Positions 28,695 to 37,703 of a stretch of DNA of 64,000 nt are shown piece by piece (position 1 is the first letter of the stretch; each line of letters begins with the position of its first letter). Made by a program: the position numbers and the translations under genes. The stretch is from Actinomyces faecalis. Its GTDB lineage: Bacteria > Actinomycetota > Actinomycetes > Actinomycetales > Actinomycetaceae. The DNA lies in the NCBI RefSeq assembly GCF_013184985.2, contig NZ_CP063418.1:2418001-2482000 (forward strand), given 5' to 3'. The notes under the pieces were generated by a model that saw nothing but the letters and a program-made list of their open reading frames with translations, was not told where the DNA came from and did not search any database.

Positions 28695-29474
28695 ATGTCA
28701 GCGCAGCAGGCGGCTCCCGTCGTCACGATCACTAATCTCAGTGTCACACGTGGACGTCACCAAGTTCTTTCAGATATCACGTTGGCACTCAAGCCAGGTG
28801 TCACCGCCATATGTGGACAGAACGGCTCCGGCAAAAGCACCCTGCTTCTCGCCCTGGCCGAGCTCCTGCCCCACTCAGGCTCAGTTGAGATAGCTCCCTC
28901 AGCCGATTCCGACGCTAACGACGACAGCGACGCTCGCCGCCACCGTTCACGCCCTCAGATCGGATATCTCCCACAGAATCCTTCCTTCCCGGGAAGCTTT
29001 ACCGTCGAGGAGGCGCTCCACTACGTCGCTTGGCTGTGGAAGCTATCCGAGCAAGACGCAGCCCAACGCATTGACAGCCTCTTGGACAGCCTCGACCTGG
29101 CCGTTCACCGCCACACTCGTATCTCCCGGCTCTCGGGAGGTACCAACAGACGTGCCATGCTCTGCCTGGAGATGCTCCATGAGCCCCTACTGCTCCTCCT
29201 TGATGAGCCCACCGCTGGGCTGGACTTCGTCAGTGCCTCCGCCTGTCGCCGAGCCATCTCCGCCTACGCCCGAACCCACATCGTCGTGATGGCATCCCAC
29301 AGCATCGACGATCTCGAGCTCATTGCCAATCAGGTTGCGGTCCTTAGCAGCTCCACGATGATCTGGAGCGGTTCACCTGATTCCCTCACCGCTGCCAGGA
29401 CCTCAGGATCACGGACCGAGACTTTGCAGCAGGCTCTGACCACCCTGCTTCTTGATGGTGCGTACGGCTCATGA
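28695..29474 (+). CDS. ABC transporter ATPase
   Basis: This 259-residue cytosolic ATPase has Walker A GQNGSGKST at about residues 42-50, LPQNPSFPGSFT in the Q-loop, the signature RLSGGTNRRAM, Walker B LLLLLDEPTAGLD, and H-loop MASHSIDDLE. An Asp-rich insertion (SDANDDSDARRHRSR) lies between Walker A and the Q-loop. The type (short, DEPTAGLD, one domain) is that of drug or bacteriocin exporter and immunity systems. The ATG is 10 bases after the stop of the secreted protein gene and has no strong ribosome site, suggesting coupling. Base composition is less GC-rich than the flanking genes. Confidence 0.93.
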   Translation: MSAQQAAPVVTITNLSVTRGRHQVLSDITLALKPGVTAICGQNGSGKSTLLLALAELLPHSGSVEIAPSADSDANDDSDARRHRSRPQIGYLPQNPSFPGSFTVEEALHYVAWLWKLSEQDAAQRIDSLLDSLDLAVHRHTRISRLSGGTNRRAMLCLEMLHEPLLLLLDEPTAGLDFVSASACRRAISAYARTHIVVMASHSIDDLELIANQVAVLSSSTMIWSGSPDSLTAARTSGSRTETLQQALTTLLLDGAYGS

Positions 29475-30784
29475 CATACGACAACGCTTCCTCTCCTGCG
29501 AGAGAGACGGCCGCAGGCTCAGATTCACCACATCAGCCTGACCGCCATGGACACCGACGCAGCGTTCTTCACACCTCCTGCTCACCAGCCTGGTGGGCTC
29601 CTGTCCTCATCCTGACGCCAAGCATCGACACCTACGCCCGTGGGCAAGTCTGGGCATATGAGTGGCTGCGCGCTGCAGACACCATCGCCTTCTCGGTCAT
29701 CTTCACCGCCCCTCTCATGGCGGGTATCTCAGCCTGGGAGGCCCGTCGCCTCCACGCCTGCCGCCACATCATCACGCGTGCTCCTCGCGGCATCCGTGCG
29801 CTTGCCTCTGTCCCTCTCCTGGTCACCGCTACCTACGCCGTCGGCCTTCTCCTCGCCGTGGCCATCACCTCACCTCTCGTCCTCAACCGCACCGAAGGAC
29901 TTTTACCGCATCCCGCGGACTCACTTGAGCTGATCACCGCCCTCACGATCGGCGTGCTCATGTCCTTCCTCGGGACGCTCTTCGGCTGGCTCGTCCCACG
30001 ACTCCTGACCCCGGTGATCACGCTACTGGGAGCATTCGCAGCCATCATGGCCTCCTACATCGCTGGCTCTGGCCTCGGACTCGTGTCAGCAGGGGGCGCG
30101 ACGGCCAGCTTGGCTGGGCTCAGGATCAGTACCGGCCCCTGGGCGTGGCGCACAGGCGGATGCCTCGTCCTTGTAGCCCTGGCAGGATCCGCTCTCGCAC
30201 GTGCTGCACGGAAACCGCTCACACCACGCGCCTGTACTGCATGGGTACTTGCCATGCTGGCTGTGGTTGGGGTTGCCAGTAGCTCTCTGTCTACCTTTGA
30301 GGGCAACCGCTTCTCTCCCGACCCCTCAGGAAAGACCACCTGCACGGCCATAGACACTGGGAATGCCACGCTCCAGGCCTGCCTCTACCCCGGCTACACC
30401 AGTCAAGCCAGCACGTTAAGACAGCAGCTCGGTCCCGTCCTGACTGACCTTGCCACGGTCGAGGTGCCAATCCCTGACACCATCTCTCAGGACCCGAGGG
30501 CTGACGGGCCCCGGACCCTCTACCTCTCAGGAGATGATCTTCTCCGCTCCGACGACGGACGCCTCCTGCTCGCACTGTCTTCCTGGTACGTCCCTCGCAC
30601 CTGCACCTTGACCTCCTCTCAGACCCTAGACGCCTACCTTGTGGTGGCAGCCTGGATCGGGACACGGGGAGAGACACAGGAACAGCCAGTAGTCGACGGC
30701 ATCACCCCGGCCACACTCCACACCCCGACGACGACACGGCGACTACAGGAGGCGATCAGTGTCCTGGCGCAGTGTGAGGAGTAG
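29471..30784 (+). CDS. Membrane protein with large extracytoplasmic C-terminal domain (putative ABC permease)
   Basis: This 437-residue protein starts on the ATGA overlap with the ATPase stop. It has an extended polar N-terminus, then about six membrane helices between residues 40 and 275, and an outer domain of about 160 residues with four Cys. It matches no permease family that I can name, but size, topology and position make it the likely membrane partner of the ATPase. The outer domain contains PSGKTTCTAIDTGNATLQAC, and Cys pairs may form disulfides. Such external domains occur in exporters that act on peptides at the cell surface. Function is inferred from context. Confidence 0.7.
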   Translation: MTYDNASSPARETAAGSDSPHQPDRHGHRRSVLHTSCSPAWWAPVLILTPSIDTYARGQVWAYEWLRAADTIAFSVIFTAPLMAGISAWEARRLHACRHIITRAPRGIRALASVPLLVTATYAVGLLLAVAITSPLVLNRTEGLLPHPADSLELITALTIGVLMSFLGTLFGWLVPRLLTPVITLLGAFAAIMASYIAGSGLGLVSAGGATASLAGLRISTGPWAWRTGGCLVLVALAGSALARAARKPLTPRACTAWVLAMLAVVGVASSSLSTFEGNRFSPDPSGKTTCTAIDTGNATLQACLYPGYTSQASTLRQQLGPVLTDLATVEVPIPDTISQDPRADGPRTLYLSGDDLLRSDDGRLLLALSSWYVPRTCTLTSSQTLDAYLVVAAWIGTRGETQEQPVVDGITPATLHTPTTTRRLQEAISVLAQCEE

Positions 30785-31385
30785 GACCGCCGTAAGCCGA
30801 TGCGCATGGACCATCGCGAGATACTTCCGGATCCACATCCTTATGATGACCTGCCTGGCAGCCGTCCTGGGGTGCCTCTTCCTGCCGCATGGTCCGGTTC
30901 GCGTTCCGGGTCGGCTCGACGTCTACGCCGTTGTCACCAACACTCTGCCGCTTCTGCCTGCCCTCGGCTGCGGAGCATGTCTGAGTCGGTTCGGCCCCCG
31001 AGAGGCCCACAGCCCACGGGGGTGGCCCTACCTTCCGGTCCTCCTGGCGCTGGTCTGTAGCACGATCCTAGGGATCACCAGCATGCTGGCTCACTGTTCC
31101 GGCGTCCCCACCTTCACCAGAAACCTCGTCCTTCTTCTCAGCATGCTAGGACTCATCAGCTGGGCTCTGACATACCTGGTAGGAGCGGCGAGCATCAGTG
31201 TGTACGTCATCGTCTGCTGGCTGTGGGGAGTGGACGCCTTCGGCCAGGTGGCAGCCTGGGCCCCACTCATGGCAGGACCTCAGCGAGGACGAGCTGAGAC
31301 CGCAGCAACGATCGTCTGTGTCGCCCTCGTCTGCGTCCTCCTACGGTATGGGCGCGGGTTGCGTCTGCGCCCACCACACGCATAG
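30759..31385 (+). CDS. Polytopic membrane protein of the accessory island
   Basis: This 208-residue protein has about six membrane helices (for example HILMMTCLAAVLGCLF and LVLLLSMLGLISWALTYLVG) and no recognisable family. The GTG at 30759 overlaps the previous gene by 26 bases and is supported by AGGAGG at 30747-30752, 6 bases upstream. It completes the predicted four-gene unit (secreted protein, ATPase, permease, membrane protein). It may be a second transporter subunit or an immunity protein. The start position and reading frame are well supported, but the role is not. Confidence 0.65.
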   Translation: MSWRSVRSRTAVSRCAWTIARYFRIHILMMTCLAAVLGCLFLPHGPVRVPGRLDVYAVVTNTLPLLPALGCGACLSRFGPREAHSPRGWPYLPVLLALVCSTILGITSMLAHCSGVPTFTRNLVLLLSMLGLISWALTYLVGAASISVYVIVCWLWGVDAFGQVAAWAPLMAGPQRGRAETAATIVCVALVCVLLRYGRGLRLRPPHA

Positions 31386-31490
31386 CTCCTCCTCTACGCT
31401 CACGTCGTCGGTGCCGGCCCATCCTCCTCCTTGCGGCCCACCGAAAACACGATTCGCCCCGTCGCCCCGGCCGCACGCACACTGGAGCTC

Positions 31491-32408
31491 ATGACCTCAC
31501 CGCGCTACTCCCCGCCCAAGGACCTGTCCGCCTACGCGTGGCTCTCCATCGCGGCAGCCCTAGGCACCATCGCCCTGAAGTCCGGGGCCGCGTGGATGAC
31601 AGGCTCGGTGGGTCTGCTCTCTGACGCCGCGGAGTCCCTGGTCAACCTGGTCGCAGCCGTGATCGCGCTCATCGTGCTGCGCATCTCGATCCGGCCCGCC
31701 GACGAGGACCACCAGTTCGGCCACTCCAAGGCGGAGTACTTCTCGGCGGTCGTCGAGGGCGTCATGATCTTCGTGGCGGCGGCCTTCATCATCTTCTCAG
31801 CCATCGAGCGTCTCATCAGCCCCACGATGCCCGAGCGGCTGGTAGCCGGGCTGGCGATCTCGGTCCTCGCCTCCCTCATCAACGGCGCCGTGGCCTGGGT
31901 GCTCTACCGCAAGGGCACGGCGGAGAGCTCCGCGACGCTGGTCGCCGACGCCAAGCACCTGGCCACGGACGTACTCACCAGCGTGGCCGTGCTCATCGGG
32001 GTGGGGCTGGTGGCCGTCACCGGCCAGCCCCTGCTCGACGCCGTCGTGGCGCTCGGAGCGGGCCTGAACATCATGTGGACCGGCTTCCGCCTGATTCGTG
32101 ACTCCGTCGCCGGCCTGATGGACATCGCCCCGTCAGCAGAGTCGCTGGCCAGGATCACCTCAGTACTCGACCGCCACCGCCGCACCGGCGTCGTCGACTT
32201 CCACGCCGTGCGCGTACGGGAGGCAGGAAACCGCCGTTTTGCCGAGATGCACGTCCTGGTTCCCGGCGCGTGGAGCGTCAAGCAGGGGCACGACTTCACC
32301 GAGCGGCTCATCGACGACCTCGTCGCCGAGGATCCTCGCCTACGGGTGTCGGCCCATCTGGAGCCGATTGAGGACCCCAAGTCCTACGCCGACGTCGACG
32401 ACGTCTGA
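31491..32408 (+). CDS. Cation diffusion facilitator (CDF) transporter
   Basis: This 305-residue protein is a proton-coupled exporter of divalent metals such as zinc, manganese or iron. Helix two contains SVGLLSDAAESLVNL, with the metal-site Asp normally at this position and Ser/Asn near it. The loop before helix three has DEDHQFGHSKAEYFS, and helix five has LVADAKHLATDVLTSVAVLI with the paired His/Asp. The C-terminal cytoplasmic domain (VVDFHAVRVREAGNRRFAEM, HDFTERLIDDL) is present. The ATG at 31491 has GGAG upstream. Metal specificity cannot be read confidently; the site signature is D/H, which suits zinc or manganese. Confidence 0.93.
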   Translation: MTSPRYSPPKDLSAYAWLSIAAALGTIALKSGAAWMTGSVGLLSDAAESLVNLVAAVIALIVLRISIRPADEDHQFGHSKAEYFSAVVEGVMIFVAAAFIIFSAIERLISPTMPERLVAGLAISVLASLINGAVAWVLYRKGTAESSATLVADAKHLATDVLTSVAVLIGVGLVAVTGQPLLDAVVALGAGLNIMWTGFRLIRDSVAGLMDIAPSAESLARITSVLDRHRRTGVVDFHAVRVREAGNRRFAEMHVLVPGAWSVKQGHDFTERLIDDLVAEDPRLRVSAHLEPIEDPKSYADVDDV

Positions 32409-32450
32409 GCCTGGTCTGCGCCGCCCCGTTCACCCTGTACCCGTCCCCGT

Positions 32451-32535
32451 CATCTGAATCGTGGTTTCTTGTACGGGAACGGGGTGTACGCGGTGCGCAG
32501 CCCCCGGTCCCGTACAAGAAACCACGATTCAGATG
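32451..32535. repeat. Single-copy intergenic palindrome with 28-bp perfect arms
   Basis: The arms 32451-32478 and 32508-32535 are perfect reverse complements around a 29-base centre. It has the same arm length as the class A and B palindromes but a different sequence and no clear 20-bp repetition. It lies between the convergent CDF and ABC genes. Confidence 0.85.
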
Positions 32536-32550
32536 GGCGCCCCACCAACC

Positions 32551-34398
32551 TCAGGACGCTTCACGCGCCACGAGCCTGGCCAGCGGGCCGCCCTCCTCGT
32601 CCAGCAGCTGCTGGGGCGCCCCGGACTGCACCACGCGCCCGCCGTCGAGCACGACGACGTGGTCCGCCAGCCCGATCTGGTGCAACCGGTGCGTCACCTC
32701 CACCACCGTGACATCGCGTTCACGCGCCCACTCCCGCACGTTCGCCCGTACCCGGGCGTCCAGGTCCGGGTCCAGGTGGGAGGTGAACTCGTCGAGCACG
32801 AGCACGCTCGGCTCTGCCACCAGCGCCCGAGCCAGGGCCAGGCGCTGGCGCTGCCCGCCCGAGACACTCCCGCCCCGCTCACCGACGACGGCGTCGTAGC
32901 CGCCTGGCACCGCCTCCACGTCCTCGTGCACGCAGGCCGTCCGGCAGGCCTGCTCCACCTGGGCGAGCGTGGCCGACGGCGCAGCGAGCCGGACGTTGTC
33001 CGCCACGGTGCCGCGCAGCAGCGCCGCCTCCTGGGCCACCAGCGCCACCTCACGGCGCAGGGAGTCCGCCGATACCTGCGGCAACGCGGTCCCGTCCACA
33101 CGTACCGTCCCGGTCTGCGGGTCATCGAAGCGCAGAGCCAGCCGGGCCAGGGTCGTCTTGCCTGAGCCAGAGACTCCGACCAGGCTCGTCCACCGCCCGG
33201 CCCGCGCCGTCAGGCTCACGTCATGCACAACCGGCCGCGACTGACCGGGATAGGCATAGGTCACCGACTCCCAGCGCAGCTCGTGCGCCCTGTGGGACAG
33301 CTCGCCCTCACCGTCGACCAGCTCCGGCTCCGCGGTGACGACGGCGTGGACCCTCTCAGCAGCAGCCAGGGCACCCGACAGCGCGCCGGCCAGGTCCTCC
33401 ACGCCACGCACCGTCTCACCCAGCCGGAGCACCGCCGCCGTCGCAGCGGCCAGGGCCGCGAGGCTGACGCGACCGGCCACCACGTCCGGTGCGCCGACGG
33501 CGAGCACGGCCACCGGAGCCAGGAGCACCAGGAGCTGGACCGCCAGTCGTCGAAGCGACAGCGCCAGGCTCAGTGGCAGGGTCGCGCGGGCGAGGGCGTC
33601 GTCGAGACCGGCCGTGGCCTCCAGCCGATCGCCGGTGCGGCCGTAGCCGACGATCTCACGCACGCCCTGGACGGAGTCGGTGACGTGCTGGGTGAGATCG
33701 GCCCGCAGGGCAACGGCACGACGCGCCGACTCACGGCTCACGCCCCAGCCCAGCGTCGGCACGACGGCCACAGCCAGGACGGTCGCCGCCACTGCCACAC
33801 AGGCCACCGGCCAGGACGTGGCGGCACCCACCGCCACGAGCACCACGGCGGGGACCACCACTGCGCTGACGGCCGGGGCGAAGGTGTGGGCGTAGAAGGT
33901 CTCGACACGGTCGACGTCCTTGGTGGCGCGCGCCAGGAGGTCGCCCGAGCGGGCAGTGACCATCACCCTGGGGGCACGCGGAGCCAGGGCGGAGAAGAGC
34001 TCAGCACGCAGGATCTCCAGGCACTGGAAGGCCACGAGGTGACCGAGGTACTGCTCGCCGTAGCGCAAGGCCGCCTTGGCCGCGGCCAGGACGACCATGG
34101 CCGCTAGCGGCTGCCACAGCCGTGGGTGGCGCCCCGCCACCAGGTCCTGGGCGGCGTCAGCCACCGCCCAGGCCGCGAGCGCGAAGAGTCCTACTCCTAG
34201 CAGCTGGGCGAGGACGCGGCAGGCCGCGGAGGCCGCCAGCGGCCTGAGCACAGGGCGGGTGGCTCGCACGAGCCAGGCCACGAGCGCAAGCGTGGGCGGT
34301 CGTGGGCGGCTACGAGCACTGGCGCTCGCAGGAGACTCATCTGGGCTGCGGCGGGAGTCCTGGCCCGGCTGCTGACGAGGGCTGACGGAGGCACTCAC
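32551..34398 (-). CDS. cydC: CydC-like subunit of a heterodimeric ABC exporter
   Basis: This 615-residue half-transporter has an N-terminal six-helix domain followed by an ATPase with Walker A GVSGSGKTT, signature SVSGGQRQRLALARA, Walker B VLVLDEFTSHLD and H-loop VTHRLHQIG. The motif DEFTSHLD has Phe in place of Pro after Glu, a CydC-like variant. CydDC exports thiols such as glutathione or cysteine and is needed for cytochrome bd assembly; no cydAB genes are in the window, so a siderophore or other substrate is possible. It overlaps the upstream partner by ATGA. Confidence 0.85.
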   Translation of the reverse strand: MSASVSPRQQPGQDSRRSPDESPASASARSRPRPPTLALVAWLVRATRPVLRPLAASAACRVLAQLLGVGLFALAAWAVADAAQDLVAGRHPRLWQPLAAMVVLAAAKAALRYGEQYLGHLVAFQCLEILRAELFSALAPRAPRVMVTARSGDLLARATKDVDRVETFYAHTFAPAVSAVVVPAVVLVAVGAATSWPVACVAVAATVLAVAVVPTLGWGVSRESARRAVALRADLTQHVTDSVQGVREIVGYGRTGDRLEATAGLDDALARATLPLSLALSLRRLAVQLLVLLAPVAVLAVGAPDVVAGRVSLAALAAATAAVLRLGETVRGVEDLAGALSGALAAAERVHAVVTAEPELVDGEGELSHRAHELRWESVTYAYPGQSRPVVHDVSLTARAGRWTSLVGVSGSGKTTLARLALRFDDPQTGTVRVDGTALPQVSADSLRREVALVAQEAALLRGTVADNVRLAAPSATLAQVEQACRTACVHEDVEAVPGGYDAVVGERGGSVSGGQRQRLALARALVAEPSVLVLDEFTSHLDPDLDARVRANVREWARERDVTVVEVTHRLHQIGLADHVVVLDGGRVVQSGAPQQLLDEEGGPLARLVAREAS

Positions 34399-36395
34399 CG
34401 CGCACCTGCCTGGTCCACGGTCAGCACGCGGTCGCAGGCGGTCAGCGCCCCGGCACGGTGGGAGACGGTGATGACGGTACGTCCCTCGGACAGCCGCTCA
34501 ATGGCCTGGACGATCTGGGCCTCGCTGGCCAGGTCCACCTGGCTGGTGGGCTCGTCCAGGAGCAGCAGGGGCCGGTCCGCCAGGAAGGCACGCGCCAGGG
34601 ACAGGCGCTGGGCCTGTCCCCCGGACAGGCCCATACCCTGCTCACCGACGGCGGTGTCCAGGCCCTGCGGCATGGCACGAACCTCCTCAGCCAGGTTGGC
34701 TGCCTCCAGGGCCCACCACAGGCGCTGGGGCGTGGCCGTGGGGTCTGCCAGGCGCAGGTTGTCCGCGACGGTGCCTGTCAGCAGCCACGTGGACTGGGTC
34801 ACCAGGGCGCTGGCGGCTCTGACCTGGTCCTGCGTGTCAGCGGTGGAGACCGTGCCGTTGACGCTCACGGTTCCTGACGCCGGAAGCAGGTCGCCGGACA
34901 GCAGTGCCATGAGAGTCGACTTGCCGGCGCCCGAGGGCCCGACGACGGCGAGCCTCTGACCGGCTGGGACCTCCAGGTCCACGCCCGTCAGCACCGGGGA
35001 GGCACCGTGATCCCGGCCTGGACGCTCGTCGCCCGGGGCACCCGCACCAGGCCGGCGACCGACGGCAGACGGGAGGCTGGCACCGGGCTGGTGAGCTCCA
35101 GGGTGCTGGCCGCCGCCCGGTTGGTGACGCGGCCCTGCGGACCGCTGCGGGTGTCCCGGCCGTCCGTCGGGACGTCCTCCTGGATGGCCGGCACCGACTG
35201 TCACCGGCGCCGGCCAGGCTGCGCTCACTGCGCGCAGGACGACCGCAGGCTCGGTAGGCGTCCTCTCGCCGGTGGCTGCGTCGTCGTCGGGCTGAGGCCT
35301 GTGCGCGGGCGCCGCACCAGTGGGCCGACGGCGTGCAAGGAGGCGGCGCATGACCCGCTGGTTCGCCATGCCGCCCATCCCCACGTAGAAGAAGGAGCCG
35401 ACGTGGTCCAGCGGCTCCAGCAGGGTCAGGCAGACCAGTACCAGGGCGAGGGCGCTGCCCAGGTCGAGGGCTCCGCTGCTGAGCCTTGCCAGCGCCAGGG
35501 CGGCTGCGACGGTGACCAGCAGGAGGGAGAAGAGGCCGTCGGTGACCAGGATGACGAGCTGGTTTCCCGCCAGCAGCCGCATGAGGGCACGCCGGTTGGC
35601 CTCACCGCGCTCGCGCAGCAGGGCGGCGCGGCGGGTGGCTGCCCGGGCCAGGGCAAGGGTGGTCAGGCCCTGGAGCGCGTCAAGGTACTCTGCCGCCAGG
35701 CGCGTGCGCTGGCTGCGCGATCCTCCTGAGGAGCGTCGCAGCCGCTTGTGGGCCAGGGCGATACCACCGGGGACCGCCACGAAGAGCACCGCGAGGACCG
35801 CTGCGGACGAGGGGTCCACAGTCACGGCCGTCAGCACCAGGACCAGCAGCGGGGAGGCTACCGCCGCGATCGTGGGAGCCAGAAAGGTCTGCCGGTAGGC
35901 CGCGACACGCTCGGCGCCGTCGGTCAGCAGGGCGACGGTGGCGCCGGAACGCGTCTCAGCGACGGCTCCCGGCCCCAGACCCATCAGGTGTCCCAGCAGC
36001 CGACGGCGGATGTGCCCCTCCTCCCGGGTAGCGCTGACGCGGGCAAGAAGCTGGGTGGCGCCGGCGCAGACCGCGGCGACCAGCGCGGCAAGCGCCGCCT
36101 GGAGCGCGAGAGAACGCCAGTCTGCGGTCGACGTCGGGCCGGCCAGGACTGTCAAGGAGGTTGCCGGGGCCATCGCTGAGTCTGAGGACGGGGGAGCGAC
36201 GCCAGCGCGCGCGGAGGACCCAGCGGTGGCGAGCGCACCCAGTCCGCGACCCAGGCTGATCAGCACCCAGGCCTGTGCCAGGGCGCCAGCGACCGTCACG
36301 GCAGCCGCGACGGCTGTGGCGACCTGGCCACGACGCGAGATCAGGCCCGGCGACGCCGCTGAGTGGGCGTCGCGGCCGCGGACAGGGTGGGACAT
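34395..36395 (-). CDS. cydD: CydD-like subunit of a heterodimeric ABC exporter, with low-complexity insertion
   Basis: This 666-residue half-transporter starts at the ATG at 36395 (MSHPVRGRDAH). Six membrane helices precede an ATPase with Walker A GPSGAGKST, signature GLSGGQAQRLSLARA, Walker B LLLLDEPTSQVD and H-loop VSHRAGALT. Between the first ATPase strand (VVLRAVSAAWP) and LTGVDLEVPAGQ is a Gly/Pro/Arg/His-rich insertion of about 75 residues that is absent from the family. It translates as a more ordinary protein in another frame (about 34988-35194). The gene ends on the ATGA start of the CydC-like partner. The two should form one exporter. Confidence 0.83.
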   Translation of the reverse strand: MSHPVRGRDAHSAASPGLISRRGQVATAVAAAVTVAGALAQAWVLISLGRGLGALATAGSSARAGVAPPSSDSAMAPATSLTVLAGPTSTADWRSLALQAALAALVAAVCAGATQLLARVSATREEGHIRRRLLGHLMGLGPGAVAETRSGATVALLTDGAERVAAYRQTFLAPTIAAVASPLLVLVLTAVTVDPSSAAVLAVLFVAVPGGIALAHKRLRRSSGGSRSQRTRLAAEYLDALQGLTTLALARAATRRAALLRERGEANRRALMRLLAGNQLVILVTDGLFSLLLVTVAAALALARLSSGALDLGSALALVLVCLTLLEPLDHVGSFFYVGMGGMANQRVMRRLLARRRPTGAAPAHRPQPDDDAATGERTPTEPAVVLRAVSAAWPAPVTVGAGHPGGRPDGRPGHPQRSAGPRHQPGGGQHPGAHQPGASLPSAVGRRPGAGAPGDERPGRDHGASPVLTGVDLEVPAGQRLAVVGPSGAGKSTLMALLSGDLLPASGTVSVNGTVSTADTQDQVRAASALVTQSTWLLTGTVADNLRLADPTATPQRLWWALEAANLAEEVRAMPQGLDTAVGEQGMGLSGGQAQRLSLARAFLADRPLLLLDEPTSQVDLASEAQIVQAIERLSEGRTVITVSHRAGALTACDRVLTVDQAGAR

Positions 36396-36621
36396 GGCAC
36401 TTTCCTCCTTGCCCACGAGCGAGGGCGGGCGCGGACATTGTCCCCCAGGAGTGGGACACGAGATGACGACGTCGCGTCGCCACCGGCGCAGGCGGCAAAC
36501 CCGCACGTCGTCGTCGACTACGTGCCAGACTCAGGACATGAACGCGATGAGGCTCACAGGTACGGCACCTTCTCTGCGCCACCTGTCACCTCCGCCTCCC
36601 GAGGCCACGCCGTGGCGGGAC

Positions 36622-37473
36622 ATGCCTCACGTCGTCGTCGAGATCTGCACGGAGAACGTTGAGGGGATCCGGCTGTCCGCTCGCGCCGGTGCTGACCGCG
36701 CCGAACTGTGCGCCAACCTCGGCGCTGGGGGCACCACGCCTTCGATCGGCGAGGTGGAGTCCGCGATCTTCGCAGCGGCGGAGGAGATCGAGCACCGCCG
36801 TACGCTGGCAGGTCCGCACTGGGCCAAGCGACCTGACGCCGCCCCCTTTGGCTTGCGCGTCATGATCCGGCCTCGTGGCGGCTCCTTCGTGTTCAGCTCG
36901 GACGAGGGCCGCGCCATGGTGGCAGATGTGCGACGCATCGCTGCGCTGGCGAGGGAGATGAGCGAGTACACCAGACCACAGCGAGTAGCTGGTGCCGCAG
37001 GACCCCAGCCTCCGGCAGTCGAGATCGGCTTCGTCATGGGCGTGCTCACCGACGAGCACGTCATCGACCGCGGGCTGCTGCGCCTGCTTGTGGACACGGC
37101 CGACGGCGCACCGGTGACCTTCAACAAGGCGATCGACGTCACCCGCGACCTCGTCGAGGCCTACGGAGACCTCGGCGGACTAGGGGTGGACTACGTCCTG
37201 ACCTCGGGAGGCTCCGCTACGGCGCTGGAAGGTGCCGAGGTGCTGCGCGGGCTCGTGAGCACCCCGGGCGGGCCCCGGGTCATTGCCGCCGGCCACGTAC
37301 GCCCCTCGAACACCGCCGAGGTCATCGAGCGGACCGGGGTGCGCGAGATCCACATGCGCTGCTCCCGCGAGGACTGCGCGCCGGGCGAGCCCCAGCGCAC
37401 CGACGAGGCTAGGGTCCGCCGCGCCGTTGAGGCTGCCCGGTCCCTGGGCAGGCCCGCTGCCGTTACCCCTTGA
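36622..37473 (+). CDS. cutC: Copper homeostasis protein CutC
   Basis: This 283-residue protein is a CutC-family TIM barrel. It opens MPHVVVEICTENVEGIRLSA, with GADRAELCANLGAGGTTPSIGE-type sequence near residue 25, the family signature. IGFVMGVLTDEHVIDRG, VTFNKAIDVTRDLVEAY, LTSGGSATALEG and VREIHMRCSR follow. CutC was linked to copper tolerance in E. coli, but its reaction is not settled. The ATG at 36622 matches the family start; an upstream in-frame ATG at 36538 would add 28 non-conserved residues. A class C palindrome begins inside its last codons (37462). Confidence 0.9.
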   Translation: MPHVVVEICTENVEGIRLSARAGADRAELCANLGAGGTTPSIGEVESAIFAAAEEIEHRRTLAGPHWAKRPDAAPFGLRVMIRPRGGSFVFSSDEGRAMVADVRRIAALAREMSEYTRPQRVAGAAGPQPPAVEIGFVMGVLTDEHVIDRGLLRLLVDTADGAPVTFNKAIDVTRDLVEAYGDLGGLGVDYVLTSGGSATALEGAEVLRGLVSTPGGPRVIAAGHVRPSNTAEVIERTGVREIHMRCSREDCAPGEPQRTDEARVRRAVEAARSLGRPAAVTP

Positions 37474-37570
37474 CCGTGTTCGCTACCCCTTTGCCGCACC
37501 TGCTACCCGAGGTAACGTCAAAAAGAGGAGCGATAGTCACCAAGGGGTAGCGAATAATGGGAAAGGGAGC
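37462..37570. repeat. Class C palindromic array, left of the AbiEi-like gene
   Basis: Cores GTTACCCC (37462), GCTACCCC (37482) and GCTACCCG (37502) are exactly 20 bp apart. They are mirrored by GAGGAGC (ending 37531), GGGGTAGC (37551) and GGGAGC (37570), the last with a one-base slip. All pairs centre near 37516. It overlaps the end of cutC. Confidence 0.85.
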
Positions 37571-37703
37571 ACCAGATTCCCACAGGTCACTTCCGCCCCA
37601 CCAGCACGTGTCCGGGCTGCACAGGCGTCCCTCGCAACACCCGCGAGAACATCGATCCACAGGCCGCCAGCAGGCACTCGATACACCGCGCAATCCTTGT
37701 GAC

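Noticed and set aside
32551..36395. Firm call of cytochrome bd assembly for the CydDC-like pair
   Set aside because: No cydA or cydB gene is present in the window; similar heterodimers export other substrates, so the gene symbols are tentative.
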